Positions 9,111-17,900 of a stretch of DNA of 64,000 nt are shown piece after piece (positions within the stretch are counted from its first letter, which is position 1; the number at the start of each line of letters is the position of its first letter). The notes under the pieces were generated by a model. The model was given only the letters and a program-made list of their open reading frames with translations, searched no databases and was not told where the DNA came from. The stretch lies in NCBI GenBank assembly GCA_030446465.1, contig JAUJNI010000002.1, positions 171,795 to 235,794 of the forward strand, read 5' to 3'. A program made the translations under genes and the position numbers. Origin of the DNA: Actinomycetota bacterium (GTDB taxonomy: Bacteria; Actinomycetota; CADDZG01; WHSQ01).

Positions 9111-10808
9111 GTGAACGGATTCGTTCAGACGCCACCACAGCTTCCCGACGGGTGGGCGTCGGACCGAACGCTGAGAGAGACGCTGCAGTGGCTGCTCGGG
9201 GATGAGACCTTCGCCGTCGCCGGCCCCCTGCTTGCCGCGGTAGGTGCCATGGCGACTTCCTCGAGGACGCTGGAGCTCGCGGCGCGGGCGGAACGAGAGC
9301 CGCCGGAGCACATTCCGTACTCCACCTGGGGAGACCGGATCGACGACATCAGGGTGTCGTCGTCCTGGACAGAGCTCGGCCGCCTCGGAGTCGAAGCCGG
9401 CGTCACCGCGTTGCCTTACGAGGACAGTCCTTTCGGAGCCAAGGCGCGTGTCGTGTGGGGCGCTGTGCTCGCGATGTGGGGGCCCTCCTCGGCGCTCTAC
9501 TCCTGCCCCGTCGCGATGACCGACGGCGCGGCAAGGACGTTGCTCGAGCATGGGGAGGCAGACGATCTCTCGTTGGTAGAGCGGCTGACGACTCGCAACT
9601 TCGAGCGGGCGTGGACCAGCGGGCAGTGGATGACCGAGATGACCGGTGGATCAGACCTCGGTCGCACGCAAACGACCGCGAGCAGAGAAGCCGATGGGAG
9701 CTGGCGGCTCTACGGGACCAAATGGTTTACCTCGGCCACGACTTCCGAGATGGCCTTGACGCTGGCCAGACCGGACGGCGCACCTGCCGGTGCGCGTGGT
9801 CTTGCCCTGTTCCGTGTGCACCGTCACCTCGACTCAGGCGAGCGAAACGCGATCTACGTGAGGCGCCTCAAGGACAAGCTGGGGACGAGGGCCTTGCCGA
9901 CCGCCGAGCTCGAGCTTCAGGGGGCCGTCGGCCACCCAGTGGGGGCTCCCTCGGGCAGCGGGGTCAAACGCATGGCCACGATGCTGAACATCACCCGCAT
10001 CCATAACTCGATCGGTGCGGCCGGCGCGCTCGGTCGCGGCCTGGCATGGGCGCGGGCGTACGGGCGCGAGCGTGAGGTCCTTGGTCGTCCGCTCCAGTCA
10101 ATGCCCGCGCATGCGTCGACCCTTGCGGATCTCGCCGTCGATTACCACGCTGCCCTTGCACTCGTCATGCGGTGCTGCGAGCTCATGGGTCTCGCCGAGC
10201 GGGGGGATGCCAGCACGGATGAAAGGACGCTTCTTCGAGGGCTGACTCCCGTCACCAAGCTGACCACGGGGCGGTGGTCCATTGCCGGGGTGACGGAAGC
10301 GATGGAGGCAGTCGGTGGCGTGGGGTACTGCGAGGACTCGACCATTCCGGCACTGGTGCGCAATACGCACGTCATTCCGATCTGGGAGGGGACGACCAAC
10401 GTGCTGGCGCTCGACGTCTTGCGAGCGGAGCGGGGGTCCGGCGCCGCCTCCGCGGTTATGGCGGACGCGCTGAGACATGTCCAGGGCCTGCTTAATCACC
10501 CGAGCATTGGTTACGCCGCTTCGGCCGTTATGCGGGCGGTTGACGAGCTGAGCGACAGGCTGAGTAGCTTCACCCTCGAGCCTGACCAGGCCCAAGCCGG
10601 AGCCCGATCCTTCGCTCTCGGGCTCGGGGCCACTTACGCGTGTGCGCGTCTTTGCCGGCAGGGGCGTTGGGCACAAGCAAGTGGCTCGACGACTACCGCG
10701 GCGACCGCGCATCGGCTTGCCGCGCGGGGGCTCGTGCCTCCCGGCCCCCCTGAGGACCTCGCCCTTGCACTCGAGGAAGTGGCGGAATCGGAAGCAGAGC
10801 CCAGCTAG
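9111..10808 (+). CDS. Acyl-CoA dehydrogenase, AidB-like subgroup
   Basis: 565 residues, longer than the roughly 380 of ordinary acyl-CoA dehydrogenases and matching the AidB / isovaleryl-like branch. The flavin and substrate segments are present: SGQWMTEMTGGSDLGRTQTTA, LYGTKWFTSATTSEMALTLARPDG, and ITRIHNSIGAAGALGRGLAWARAYGREREVLGRPL. Late in the protein, EAVGGVGYCEDSTIPALVRNTHV and IWEGTTNVLALD carry the flavin-ribityl contact; a Glu-containing loop near here usually supplies the base. Likely oxidises an acyl-CoA in the cytosol; substrate not predictable. A TAGGCT box six bases before the GTG suggests a leaderless mRNA. Confidence 0.9.
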   Translation: MNGFVQTPPQLPDGWASDRTLRETLQWLLGDETFAVAGPLLAAVGAMATSSRTLELAARAEREPPEHIPYSTWGDRIDDIRVSSSWTELGRLGVEAGVTALPYEDSPFGAKARVVWGAVLAMWGPSSALYSCPVAMTDGAARTLLEHGEADDLSLVERLTTRNFERAWTSGQWMTEMTGGSDLGRTQTTASREADGSWRLYGTKWFTSATTSEMALTLARPDGAPAGARGLALFRVHRHLDSGERNAIYVRRLKDKLGTRALPTAELELQGAVGHPVGAPSGSGVKRMATMLNITRIHNSIGAAGALGRGLAWARAYGREREVLGRPLQSMPAHASTLADLAVDYHAALALVMRCCELMGLAERGDASTDERTLLRGLTPVTKLTTGRWSIAGVTEAMEAVGGVGYCEDSTIPALVRNTHVIPIWEGTTNVLALDVLRAERGSGAASAVMADALRHVQGLLNHPSIGYAASAVMRAVDELSDRLSSFTLEPDQAQAGARSFALGLGATYACARLCRQGRWAQASGSTTTAATAHRLAARGLVPPGPPEDLALALEEVAESEAEPS

Positions 10809-10809
10809 A

Positions 10810-11628
10810 TCACCGCAGTGGTGGCTCGAATCGTTTGGGGTCTTCGAGGTACTCCCGCGCAGAGGCAGCAAGTCGCGCTGCGTGATACCCGTCGAGATAG
10901 CGATGGTCGATGGTGGCGCTCAGGGTCAATAGCGGCCTCGCCACGACCTGGTCTCCGACGACGGTGGGTTTGGGCGCCACCTCCCCCACAAGCACGAGGA
11001 CCGGGATCTTGTAGTAGCGGGACAAAGGGGCGTAGGCATGCTGAACGCCGAACATCCCGACCGAGCTCACGATCACGCTCCCGAACGGCTGACGCGGCAA
11101 GCCGAACCTCTTGAGATCCAGATCGTGATCTGTCGTGAGGCGACTCGCGAGGTCGAATCCCACCCTTAGTAACCTCCACGGGGTCCGAGCAAACATCGTC
11201 TTCAGCTTGCCGAACTCGGCATCTTCACCGGTTCTGATGGGGGCGGCCCGCACGCTCAACTCCCTGGCAATGTCGACCACCGGCTTGTCGTTGGCGCCTT
11301 CGATCTTGACTCCTGACAGCTCCTTGCCCTGTTCGACAGAGACGATGAAGAAGATGTCGACCGTGTCGCGCTGGGTCACTCGTCCGCCGTGGATGCGAAT
11401 GTTGAGGTCGGGGTGCCGTTCGAAAGCATGGGCGACGGCCTTGCCGACCAGGTGTGTGATGGTCACTTTTTCGCTGGTCAACTCCCGAGCCCGATGCATG
11501 AACGCCACGGCCTCGCTTGCATCGATCTCCAGATCGCCAAAGATCTGCGGGCTGTTTGGCGCCCCCCACGTCGCCGCGGCGATCTTGCGCCACCCTTGGA
11601 TTTTGGTTGTTCGGCCACTCCGTCCCAT
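10810..11628 (-). CDS. Stand-alone 2-oxoacid dehydrogenase E2-type acyltransferase catalytic domain
   Basis: 272 residues corresponding to only the catalytic (CoA-dependent acyltransferase) domain of E2 proteins. It starts near the first catalytic-domain helix (TKIQGWRKIAAATW), with no lipoyl domain or peripheral-subunit-binding domain. The C-terminal active-site signature is present as TLSATIDHRYLDGYHAARLA, where family members have DHRxxDG with a catalytic His. Without a swinging lipoyl arm it is unlikely to act in a normal pyruvate dehydrogenase complex; similar single-domain proteins are annotated in other actinobacteria with unknown substrates. It converges on the acyl-CoA dehydrogenase with a one-base gap. 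Confidence 0.85.
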   Translation of the reverse strand: MGRSGRTTKIQGWRKIAAATWGAPNSPQIFGDLEIDASEAVAFMHRARELTSEKVTITHLVGKAVAHAFERHPDLNIRIHGGRVTQRDTVDIFFIVSVEQGKELSGVKIEGANDKPVVDIARELSVRAAPIRTGEDAEFGKLKTMFARTPWRLLRVGFDLASRLTTDHDLDLKRFGLPRQPFGSVIVSSVGMFGVQHAYAPLSRYYKIPVLVLVGEVAPKPTVVGDQVVARPLLTLSATIDHRYLDGYHAARLAASAREYLEDPKRFEPPLR

Positions 11629-11680
11629 CTACGCCCTCCCCGGCTCTCGTGCGAGACTCATTGCACGGAGGTGATCGACC

Positions 11681-12265
11681 TTGGTCGAGTACGACGATAA
11701 GACAGCCCTCATCGTGGTGGACGTGCAGAATGACTTCGCCGATCCACGCGGCAGCCTCTACGTTGCGCATGGCGAGGATGTCGTTCCTGTCGTCAACGAA
11801 GAGATCGCGAGGGCCCGCGCCGCAGGCGCGCTGGTTGCCTACACCCAGGACTGGCACCCCCAGTCCACCCCGCACTTCGACAAGGACGGCGGGATCTGGC
11901 CCGTGCACTGCGTGATGGACACCTGGGGAGCTGAGCTTCATCCTGACCTCGAAGTCCACGGTGACGTCATACGGAAGGGGTCCGGAGGCGAGGACGGCTA
12001 CTCCGGATTCTCGGTGCGCGACCCCGCCACGGGGGCCGAGGAGCGCACACGGCTGGAATCAATGCTGAGAGATCGCGGCATCGAGCGGGTTGTGGTCTTG
12101 GGGCTCGCGACCGACTACTGCGTGAAGGAGACGGCAATCGACTCCTCCCGAGCGGGATTCGACACAACCGTGTTGTCGGAAGGGGTTCGTGCGGTGAACC
12201 TCAATGAAGGTGACGGGGAGCGGGCACTCGAGGAAGTGACCGCGGCGGGGGCGCGCGTGGAATGA
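11681..12265 (+). CDS. pncA: Nicotinamidase
   Basis: 194 residues starting at TTG 11681, preceded by GGAGGTGA at proper spacing. It hydrolyses nicotinamide to nicotinate for NAD salvage. Catalytic Asp14 lies in LIVVDVQNDFADP, the metal-binding Asp and His in YTQDWHPQSTPHF, the catalytic Lys in DVIRKGS, and the nucleophilic Cys in LATDYCVKETAID. The stop overlaps the pncB start by 4 bp (ATGA), so the two salvage enzymes are translationally coupled. Confidence 0.96.
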   Translation: MVEYDDKTALIVVDVQNDFADPRGSLYVAHGEDVVPVVNEEIARARAAGALVAYTQDWHPQSTPHFDKDGGIWPVHCVMDTWGAELHPDLEVHGDVIRKGSGGEDGYSGFSVRDPATGAEERTRLESMLRDRGIERVVVLGLATDYCVKETAIDSSRAGFDTTVLSEGVRAVNLNEGDGERALEEVTAAGARVE

Positions 12266-13608
12266 CCTACGTGACCGAGTCGAACTTCTCGCTCTTGACC
12301 GATCTCTACGAGCTGACCATGGCGGACAGCTATCACCGACGAGGCATGACCGGTCGGGCCACCTTCGACCTGTTCGTTCGCCACCTGCCGGAGGAGCGAA
12401 ACTTCCTGGTCGCATGCGGCTTGGATGATGCCCTCGATTACCTCGAGCGACTCACCTTCGACGATGCGGCCATCGACTATCTGCGGTCTCTCGCCATCTT
12501 TTCGAATGACTTCCTCGATTACCTGAGGTCGCTTCGGTTCACAGGTGAGGTGTGGGCGATCCCGGAGGGCGAGCTTGCTTTCCAAGGAGAGCCGCTGCTG
12601 CGGGTGACGGCTCCCCTCATCGAGGCGCAAATCGTCGAAACGTTTCTCTTGAACACCGTGCTGTTCCAGACCATGGTGGCTTCAAAAGCAGCGCGCGTAG
12701 CCCTCGCTTCACGGCACCGGACGTTCATCGACTTCTCTCCGCGCAGGGACCACGGGGCAGACGCGGCGCTCAAAGCCGCTCGGGCCGCCTACATCGGGGG
12801 AGCCTCGGCGACCTCCAACGTGCTCGCGGGCCGGGTCTATGGGATCCCTGTGTCGGGCACCATGGCGCACTCCTATGTGATGGCCTTCGAAGACGAAGTC
12901 GCCGCCTTCACGGCGTTTGCGAAGGATTTTCCAGAACGCGCAGTGCTGTTGATCGATACGTTCGACGTCGAAGAGGGTGCACGCCGGGCCGTAAGAGTGG
13001 CCCAGGACCTCGAGGACGAAGGTGTCAAGCTGAAGGGTGTGCGAATCGACTCAGGAGATTTGGCGCACCTTGCCCGGTCGGTTCGCAAGATCCTCGATGA
13101 CGCGGGCTTCTACGAGACGCAGATCGTGCTGTCGGGCGATCTCGATGAATACCGGATATATGAGCTAGTCAACGAGGACGTGCCGGTGGACTCCTTTGGC
13201 GTCGGAACCCAGCTAGGGGTCAGCGGCGATGCCCCGACGCTCGGCGGCGTTTACAAGCTCGTTGCCGACGAGCGAGGTCCAAAGATGAAGCTGTCGGCTG
13301 GGAAGTCGACGCTTCCCGGTCTGAAGCAGGTCTACAGAGTCTGCAAAGGAGAAAGCATGGACCATGACCTGATTGCCTTGATGGAGGAAGCGGTCGATAA
13401 CGGTTCGCCGCTGCTTCAGCAGGTGATGGTCAAAGGCGAGAGGCTCCGCGCCGCCGAGTCGCTGGACACACCGAGAGAGCGCTGTCACGTTTCGCTGAAG
13501 ACCCTGCCCCCCGATCTCGCTTCCATCGGCCAACGGGCCGGCTATCCGGTCCGAGCCAGCGCGAAGCTCCGGGCTCTGGTGACCAAGATGCAGGAAGATG
13601 CCCATTGA
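12262..13608 (+). CDS. pncB: Nicotinate phosphoribosyltransferase
   Basis: 448 residues. It converts nicotinate, PRPP and ATP to nicotinate mononucleotide, the committed step of Preiss-Handler NAD salvage. Signatures are LLTDLYELTMADSYHRRG at the N-terminus, IDFSPRRDHGADAALKAARAAYIGG, SGTMAHSYVMAF with the His that is phosphorylated in the family, and the phosphate-binding GVRIDSGDLAHLA and SFGVGTQL. It overlaps pncA upstream and the MBL-rhodanese gene downstream by 4 bp each, forming a three-gene coupled unit. Confidence 0.97.
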   Translation: MTYVTESNFSLLTDLYELTMADSYHRRGMTGRATFDLFVRHLPEERNFLVACGLDDALDYLERLTFDDAAIDYLRSLAIFSNDFLDYLRSLRFTGEVWAIPEGELAFQGEPLLRVTAPLIEAQIVETFLLNTVLFQTMVASKAARVALASRHRTFIDFSPRRDHGADAALKAARAAYIGGASATSNVLAGRVYGIPVSGTMAHSYVMAFEDEVAAFTAFAKDFPERAVLLIDTFDVEEGARRAVRVAQDLEDEGVKLKGVRIDSGDLAHLARSVRKILDDAGFYETQIVLSGDLDEYRIYELVNEDVPVDSFGVGTQLGVSGDAPTLGGVYKLVADERGPKMKLSAGKSTLPGLKQVYRVCKGESMDHDLIALMEEAVDNGSPLLQQVMVKGERLRAAESLDTPRERCHVSLKTLPPDLASIGQRAGYPVRASAKLRALVTKMQEDAH

Positions 13609-15005
13609 TGTTCTTCAAGCAGTTCTACCTGGAGAGCCTGGGACATGCCTCTTATCTCGTCGGCGACGACAAGACGGGTGACGCGTTCGTGCTCGATGCG
13701 CAGAGGAACGTCGAGGGTTACTTCGATCAGTCCAGGAATCGGGGACTGCGAATCAGATACGCCATCGACACACACGGGCACAACGATTACCTCAGCGGCA
13801 TATCGGAGATCACCGCACGCACCGACGTGGAGGTACTCGGTTATGCGGGAGCGGCTCTTGGCTACGACCACCGCCCGGTGGTGGACGGAGAGATCATCGA
13901 GATGGGCGATGTCGCCTTCGAGGTGCTGCACACGCCGGGTCACACACCCGAGCACATAAGCCTGCTCGTCTACGACCGTGCCACGGGCGATGAGCCCACG
14001 CTCCTGCTCTCGGGCGGCGCTCTGCTGGTCGGGGACCTGGCCCGCCCCGATCTGCTCGGTGGGGAAGATGAAGCGCGCGCGTCGGCGCGCGACTTCTGTC
14101 ACACCATTCAAGAGAAGATCCTGTGGCGCCTGCCGGATCACCTCGAGGTCTGGCCCACGCACGTGGCCGGTTCGCTGTGTGGAGGAAACATCGGAAGCCG
14201 CCTGTCGACGACCGTCGGGTACGAGAGGAAGACCAATGCGGTCCTCGCTCGAGTGTCGTCCTCCGAGGAGTTCGTCGACGAGTGCATCCGTCTCGACAAC
14301 CTTCCCGCAGTCCCCCCATATTGGCGTCGCATGCGCGCTCAGAACCTCTCGGGCCCCGGCCGCCTGGGGGTCCTGCGAGAGCCCGTCGCGCTCAAGCCTG
14401 CAGAGTTGAAGGCAGCTCAGGCCGAGGGTGGGGTGGTGTTGGACGCTCGATCCCCCGAGGCCTTCGCAGGCGGTCATGTCCCCGGCGCGCTCAACGTGGG
14501 ACTCGGGCCCAACTTCTCGACTTGGGCCGGGACGCTTCTGCCCGAAGGCGCCTCGACCCTGCTCGTCCTCGACCATCCCGAGGATCTGCGGGAGGCCACC
14601 TGGCAGCTTCTGCGAACCGGCTACGACGTTCCGGTGGGGTGGCTCTCGGGCGGCATGCAGGCCTGGCGGACCTCAGGGCAGCAGGTCGACGTGCTGCAGG
14701 AGATGACCGTGTCCCAGCTCAAGCAAGAGCTGTTGCGACGTGGCATGAACCTTCTCGACGTGCGCCAGCCGGCGGAGTGGGCGGGGGCCCACATCGAGGG
14801 GGCCCTGTTCATTACCGGGGCGGAGCTCCCCCAACGCTTGCACGAGGTCCCGGACGACAAGCCGCTGGCGGTCGTGTGCGGCAGCGGCTACCGCTCGAGC
14901 GCTGCGGCCAGCCTTCTTCGTGCCAACGGCCGGCGGCATCCCGTCGCAAACGTCATCGGCGGCATGAGCGCGTGGAGCACGGCGGGCTACCCAACCAGCT
15001 CCTAG
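13605..15005 (+). CDS. MBL-fold hydrolase fused to two rhodanese domains (persulfide dioxygenase-like)
   Basis: 466 residues. The metallo-beta-lactamase domain (about 1-260) resembles ETHE1-type persulfide dioxygenases: DTHGHNDYLSG in place of HxHxDH, HTPGHTPEH, the Asp in LLVGDLARPDLL and THVAGSLCGGN. The last His of HxHxDH is Tyr, consistent with a mononuclear iron site. Two rhodanese domains follow. The first (about 265-355) has VLDHPEDL where a Cys loop is expected and is probably inactive; the second (about 365-466) has the active loop VVCGSGYRSS with Cys425. Likely handles persulfide or thiosulfate sulfur in the cytosol. Why it is coupled to NAD salvage is unclear. Confidence 0.88.
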   Translation: MMFFKQFYLESLGHASYLVGDDKTGDAFVLDAQRNVEGYFDQSRNRGLRIRYAIDTHGHNDYLSGISEITARTDVEVLGYAGAALGYDHRPVVDGEIIEMGDVAFEVLHTPGHTPEHISLLVYDRATGDEPTLLLSGGALLVGDLARPDLLGGEDEARASARDFCHTIQEKILWRLPDHLEVWPTHVAGSLCGGNIGSRLSTTVGYERKTNAVLARVSSSEEFVDECIRLDNLPAVPPYWRRMRAQNLSGPGRLGVLREPVALKPAELKAAQAEGGVVLDARSPEAFAGGHVPGALNVGLGPNFSTWAGTLLPEGASTLLVLDHPEDLREATWQLLRTGYDVPVGWLSGGMQAWRTSGQQVDVLQEMTVSQLKQELLRRGMNLLDVRQPAEWAGAHIEGALFITGAELPQRLHEVPDDKPLAVVCGSGYRSSAAASLLRANGRRHPVANVIGGMSAWSTAGYPTSS

Positions 15006-15199
15006 TCGCAGTCCACGCAACTAGCCGTCACTAGTGTTGTTCAAGGCGCGCTGCAGCTTGTTCGGGCCTTTCAAGGCTTCGCCTTTGTTCGATTTGGTAG
15101 CCTTGGAAAGTGGTAGCAGGTCCCTTCCGGGGAAGCACTCCGACAAGAGTGGTTCCGGGGGGATTTCATCCAGGCTCCTAGGCCGATGCCGCGCCCGCT

Positions 15200-16543
15200 A
15201 TGTTAAGCCGCATGGCACTCCCACGCCTTCCCCTCCTTTCAGAAGAGGATGCGCCAGACATGTGGTTGGGCGGGGCGATGTTCCTGCTTATGGACGACCC
15301 GAAGGACTGGGTACATCGTCGAGTGGAGACCGTCTCTTTCCTGGATGCTTCGAGCATTCGTCGCAAAGTGAGCGTCGATTTTGATGTTCCAGGGGTCGAG
15401 GCGAGACCTGCCCAAGGGCCAGCTCTGGTGCCGCTTGCGCTTCTAGAGAAGCGTCCTCTCGTCAACCTGGACGTTCGGGACGAGAGTGGCGCGTCCTGTC
15501 CGGTTCTCAACGCTGAGGAAAACGGCTTCGTCACATGGTCCCTGCTAACCAGGGTGGCCTATCAGGCGGTGTTCTCACAGTTAGAGGGCCGTCCTTTGCC
15601 CGGGCACATACTTGACGACCTAAGAGTGCTTGCTGGTGCCCCAGCGGGTGAGGCCGCTGCCAAACTCGAGGAAATTGGCTGTGGTCTGGACCCCGAGCTT
15701 CGGAAGCGGCTTGAGTTGCCTCTGTTCAAGGAGTATGCCGAATCCTTAGCCACTCGGTTTCTGTTGATCACGGAGTTGGCCGATGATCAGCGAAAGAGAC
15801 GGGTGTTGAAGTTTTCCTACACGACCCAGCTTGAGAAGGCGAAAAAAAGGCGTCGAGAGAGAGGCCTGGGGATGTTGGGCTGGACAGCAACCCAGTTCGA
15901 TGTAGGGGGACACATAGTAGGAGAGGGACAGAGCTACCACGTGGAGTTTGAAGGTCCTCCTGGACTGGACGTGGAACGGGCGGAACTTTTTTGCGCTGAT
16001 CCCCTTGACACTCTGGATGAGGGACGACTCCATTCAGCCCAGGTGGTGGGCTCCAGAGCCCATATGTACGCCTCAGATGAGGACTTGGGAGTTGAAGGGA
16101 TATCATCCGTTTGGCTGAGGCCGCCAAGACCTGGCCTGCTCCGTTCTTCCTTGGTGACTGCCTTCGTGATTGTGAGCGTCTTCTTTTGGTTTGACGATCG
16201 GATCATCGACCAGGGGAACCGCCTCGCCATCCCGTTGCTGCTAATCGCCCCCGGGCTGGTCGCGAGTTTCATCATTCGGCCAGGCGAACACGGATTAGTC
16301 ACGGACCTGCTTGCTGGTGTTCGGGCCGCAATCGGCCTTGCGGCCCTGGCTGCTTACGCCGGGGCAATCGCAGTGGCGGGCGGAGTGTCCGATAGCTCTC
16401 TGATGAAGAGCTGGCGAATCCTAGGAATTGTCGCAGTCGTATGCTTCATTTCTCTTTGCGTCGCCTATTGGCAAGGGGCAAGGGAAACGGAAGAGGAGGT
16501 TTCAAATGGCCAAGAAAGTCAAAGCGTTCACCAAGCGGGCTGA
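15200..16543 (+). CDS. Hypothetical protein with C-terminal membrane segments
   Basis: 447 residues (ATG 15200, or ATG 15212 beginning MALPRLPLL). I recognise no family. About residues 1-310 are soluble and mixed charge, with a basic stretch (LEKAKKRRRERG) near 215. From about residue 313 there are four hydrophobic segments (LVTAFVIVSVFFWF, LAIPLLLIAPGLVASFII, AAIGLAALAAYAGAIAVAGG, ILGIVAVVCFISLCVAYW), so it is probably anchored in the inner membrane with a large cytosolic N-domain. The last 38 bases overlap the next small gene, implying cotranscription. The 194 bp upstream hold no gene. Confidence 0.7.
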   Translation: MLSRMALPRLPLLSEEDAPDMWLGGAMFLLMDDPKDWVHRRVETVSFLDASSIRRKVSVDFDVPGVEARPAQGPALVPLALLEKRPLVNLDVRDESGASCPVLNAEENGFVTWSLLTRVAYQAVFSQLEGRPLPGHILDDLRVLAGAPAGEAAAKLEEIGCGLDPELRKRLELPLFKEYAESLATRFLLITELADDQRKRRVLKFSYTTQLEKAKKRRRERGLGMLGWTATQFDVGGHIVGEGQSYHVEFEGPPGLDVERAELFCADPLDTLDEGRLHSAQVVGSRAHMYASDEDLGVEGISSVWLRPPRPGLLRSSLVTAFVIVSVFFWFDDRIIDQGNRLAIPLLLIAPGLVASFIIRPGEHGLVTDLLAGVRAAIGLAALAAYAGAIAVAGGVSDSSLMKSWRILGIVAVVCFISLCVAYWQGARETEEEVSNGQESQSVHQAG

Positions 16544-16676
16544 CCGGGGGGGTGCATACCTCATCCGTTCGGCAGAAGGACGCCGCGTTACCGTGAAAGG
16601 CTCCAGAAGCGGTGACAGCGCCGCCGTAAGGCAGGCGATAAAAAGTGGGCAGTACTCTCGCAAGTCAAGGTCCTAA
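16506..16676 (+). CDS. Small basic protein, unknown function
   Basis: 56 residues from ATG 16506, which is preceded by GAGGAGG; this defines the start inside the end of the upstream gene, in another frame. The protein is very basic (MAKKVKAFTKRADRGGAYLIRSAEGRR...SGQYSRKSRS), with no Cys or Trp and little hydrophobic character, so it is probably cytosolic and could bind nucleic acid. I know no family for it. Confidence 0.6.
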   Translation: MAKKVKAFTKRADRGGAYLIRSAEGRRVTVKGSRSGDSAAVRQAIKSGQYSRKSRS

Positions 16677-17081
16677 CTCTTTACTCCGGCCAGTCCCGCG
16701 GAGGTGCGTGCGATACTTGCTACTGCTCATCGGTCTCCGGTAATTCGTTGCTTCTCTGTTGGTGGCGCAGGAGGCGCCAACCTGTGTCGACGTCGGGCTC
16801 CAAGACGTAGCCATTCTTTAAAGGTAACGAACTGGTTGACTCACCTAAACGGCGTTAGATATTTCTTCAGACGCTGCTGGGCCTCTCGGACTCACCCATA
16901 ACCTCGCCCAGCCTCCTAAGACCTTAAGAAGGGTCCATCGTGGATGAACTCAACCCTTCCAATGTTCGTCCGGTACGAAGACTTTGACCATGACCGAAAT
17001 AGGGTTTCGAGACAAGGTTGGTAGGGCACTGGCGAACGGTCTAGGTCGAGCAGGAGGCACCTGATTCGGAACGAGTTCTGG
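16677..17081. other. Intergenic stretch, no supported gene
   Basis: About 400 bp without a convincing gene. Short frames at 16704-16901 (plus) and 16916-17170 (minus) lack family similarity, start signals and coding character. The base composition is less GC-rich than the neighbouring genes. The right edge runs into the promoter of the MerR-type gene. Confidence 0.5.
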
Positions 17082-17116
17082 TTGATTTCTCTAGCACTCA
17101 CTCTAGAGTGAGTGCT
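17082..17116 (+). promoter_or_regulatory. Promoter with 24-bp perfect palindrome over the start of the MerR-type gene
   Basis: A -35-like TTGATT (17082-17087) and a -10-like TAGAGT (17104-17109) are separated by 16 bp. A perfect 24-bp palindrome, half-site AGCACTCACTCT at 17093-17104 and its complement at 17105-17116, covers the -10 box and reaches the start codon. The predicted transcription start falls at or next to GTG 17118, so the mRNA would be leaderless. The palindrome is a strong candidate operator, most simply for autoregulation by the encoded protein. Confidence 0.7.
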
Positions 17117-17117
17117 C

Positions 17118-17900
17118 GTGAGATATCGCGTCGACCAGCTTGCCGCTAGGGCGGGCCTCAGCGTAGACACCGTGCGCTTCTATCAGACCAAAGGGCTGCT
17201 CGACCCTCCGGTACGGGACGGCCGTGTCGCGTGGTACTCGGATAACCATCTCGCGGTCCTTCGGCGAATACGCAGGCTCAAGGACAACGGCTTCACGCTC
17301 GGCTCGATAAAGCGCCTGCTGGAGGGGGATCTCGACGTTGCCGACGGGGCGCTCGCAGCGGCGGTCGACCAGGCGCTTCCCGGCCACGTGACCCCTTCGA
17401 GCCAGGAGGTCCTGACCCTCGATCAGCTCGCGGAGAGCACCGGGGTGTCCCCATCTTTGATCCAGGCGCTCCAGCGGGAGGGACTGCTCGAACCCATGGA
17501 GGGGGACGGCGATCCTTATTACACACGGGCCGACGCCGACATGATCTCTGCAGGTCTCCGGTTGCTCGAGACGGGGCTTCCCCTCAGCGAGTTGCTGGCT
17601 CTGGCGCGCTCCCACGACAAGGCGATGCGAGCGATTGCAGAACAGGCAGTCGAGCTGTTCGCCCGCTTCGTTCGAGATCCGATCCGGGCCGGCGCCTCAT
17701 CGGAGCATGAGGCAGCGGAGCGCCTCGTAGAGGCCTTTCGCACGATGCTCCCTGCGACGAGCTCGCTGGTCGCGAGCCACTTCGAGCGGATGTTGCTTGC
17801 TGTGGCTCGCAAGAGGATGGAAGACGAGGGCTCACCGTCAGAGTTGACTGCGATGCGCGAGCAGGGTGGCCGAGCCGAGGGTGGCCGATGGGAGCGCTAG
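17118..17900 (+). CDS. MerR-family regulator with tandem HTH domains
   Basis: About 260 residues; GTG 17118 is preferred because the -10 box lies eight bases upstream, although GTG 17112 is also in frame. The N-terminal MerR domain reads YRVDQLAARAGLSVDTVRFYQTKGLLDPP...AVLRRIRRLKDNGFTLGSIKRLL. A second, shorter MerR-like unit follows at about residues 95-160 (LTLDQLAESTGVSPSLIQALQREGLLEP...YYTRADADMISAGLRLLETGLPLSELLALA). The C-terminal part is helical with no metal-binding Cys, so the effector is probably organic. It overlaps menG by 13 bp and probably regulates the menG-menF unit (inference). Confidence 0.85.
   Translation: MRYRVDQLAARAGLSVDTVRFYQTKGLLDPPVRDGRVAWYSDNHLAVLRRIRRLKDNGFTLGSIKRLLEGDLDVADGALAAAVDQALPGHVTPSSQEVLTLDQLAESTGVSPSLIQALQREGLLEPMEGDGDPYYTRADADMISAGLRLLETGLPLSELLALARSHDKAMRAIAEQAVELFARFVRDPIRAGASSEHEAAERLVEAFRTMLPATSSLVASHFERMLLAVARKRMEDEGSPSELTAMREQGGRAEGGRWER

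Noticed and set aside
15034..15384. 116-residue plus-strand frame upstream of the unknown membrane protein
   Set aside because: Overlaps the longer, better supported gene and shows no coding character or start signal.
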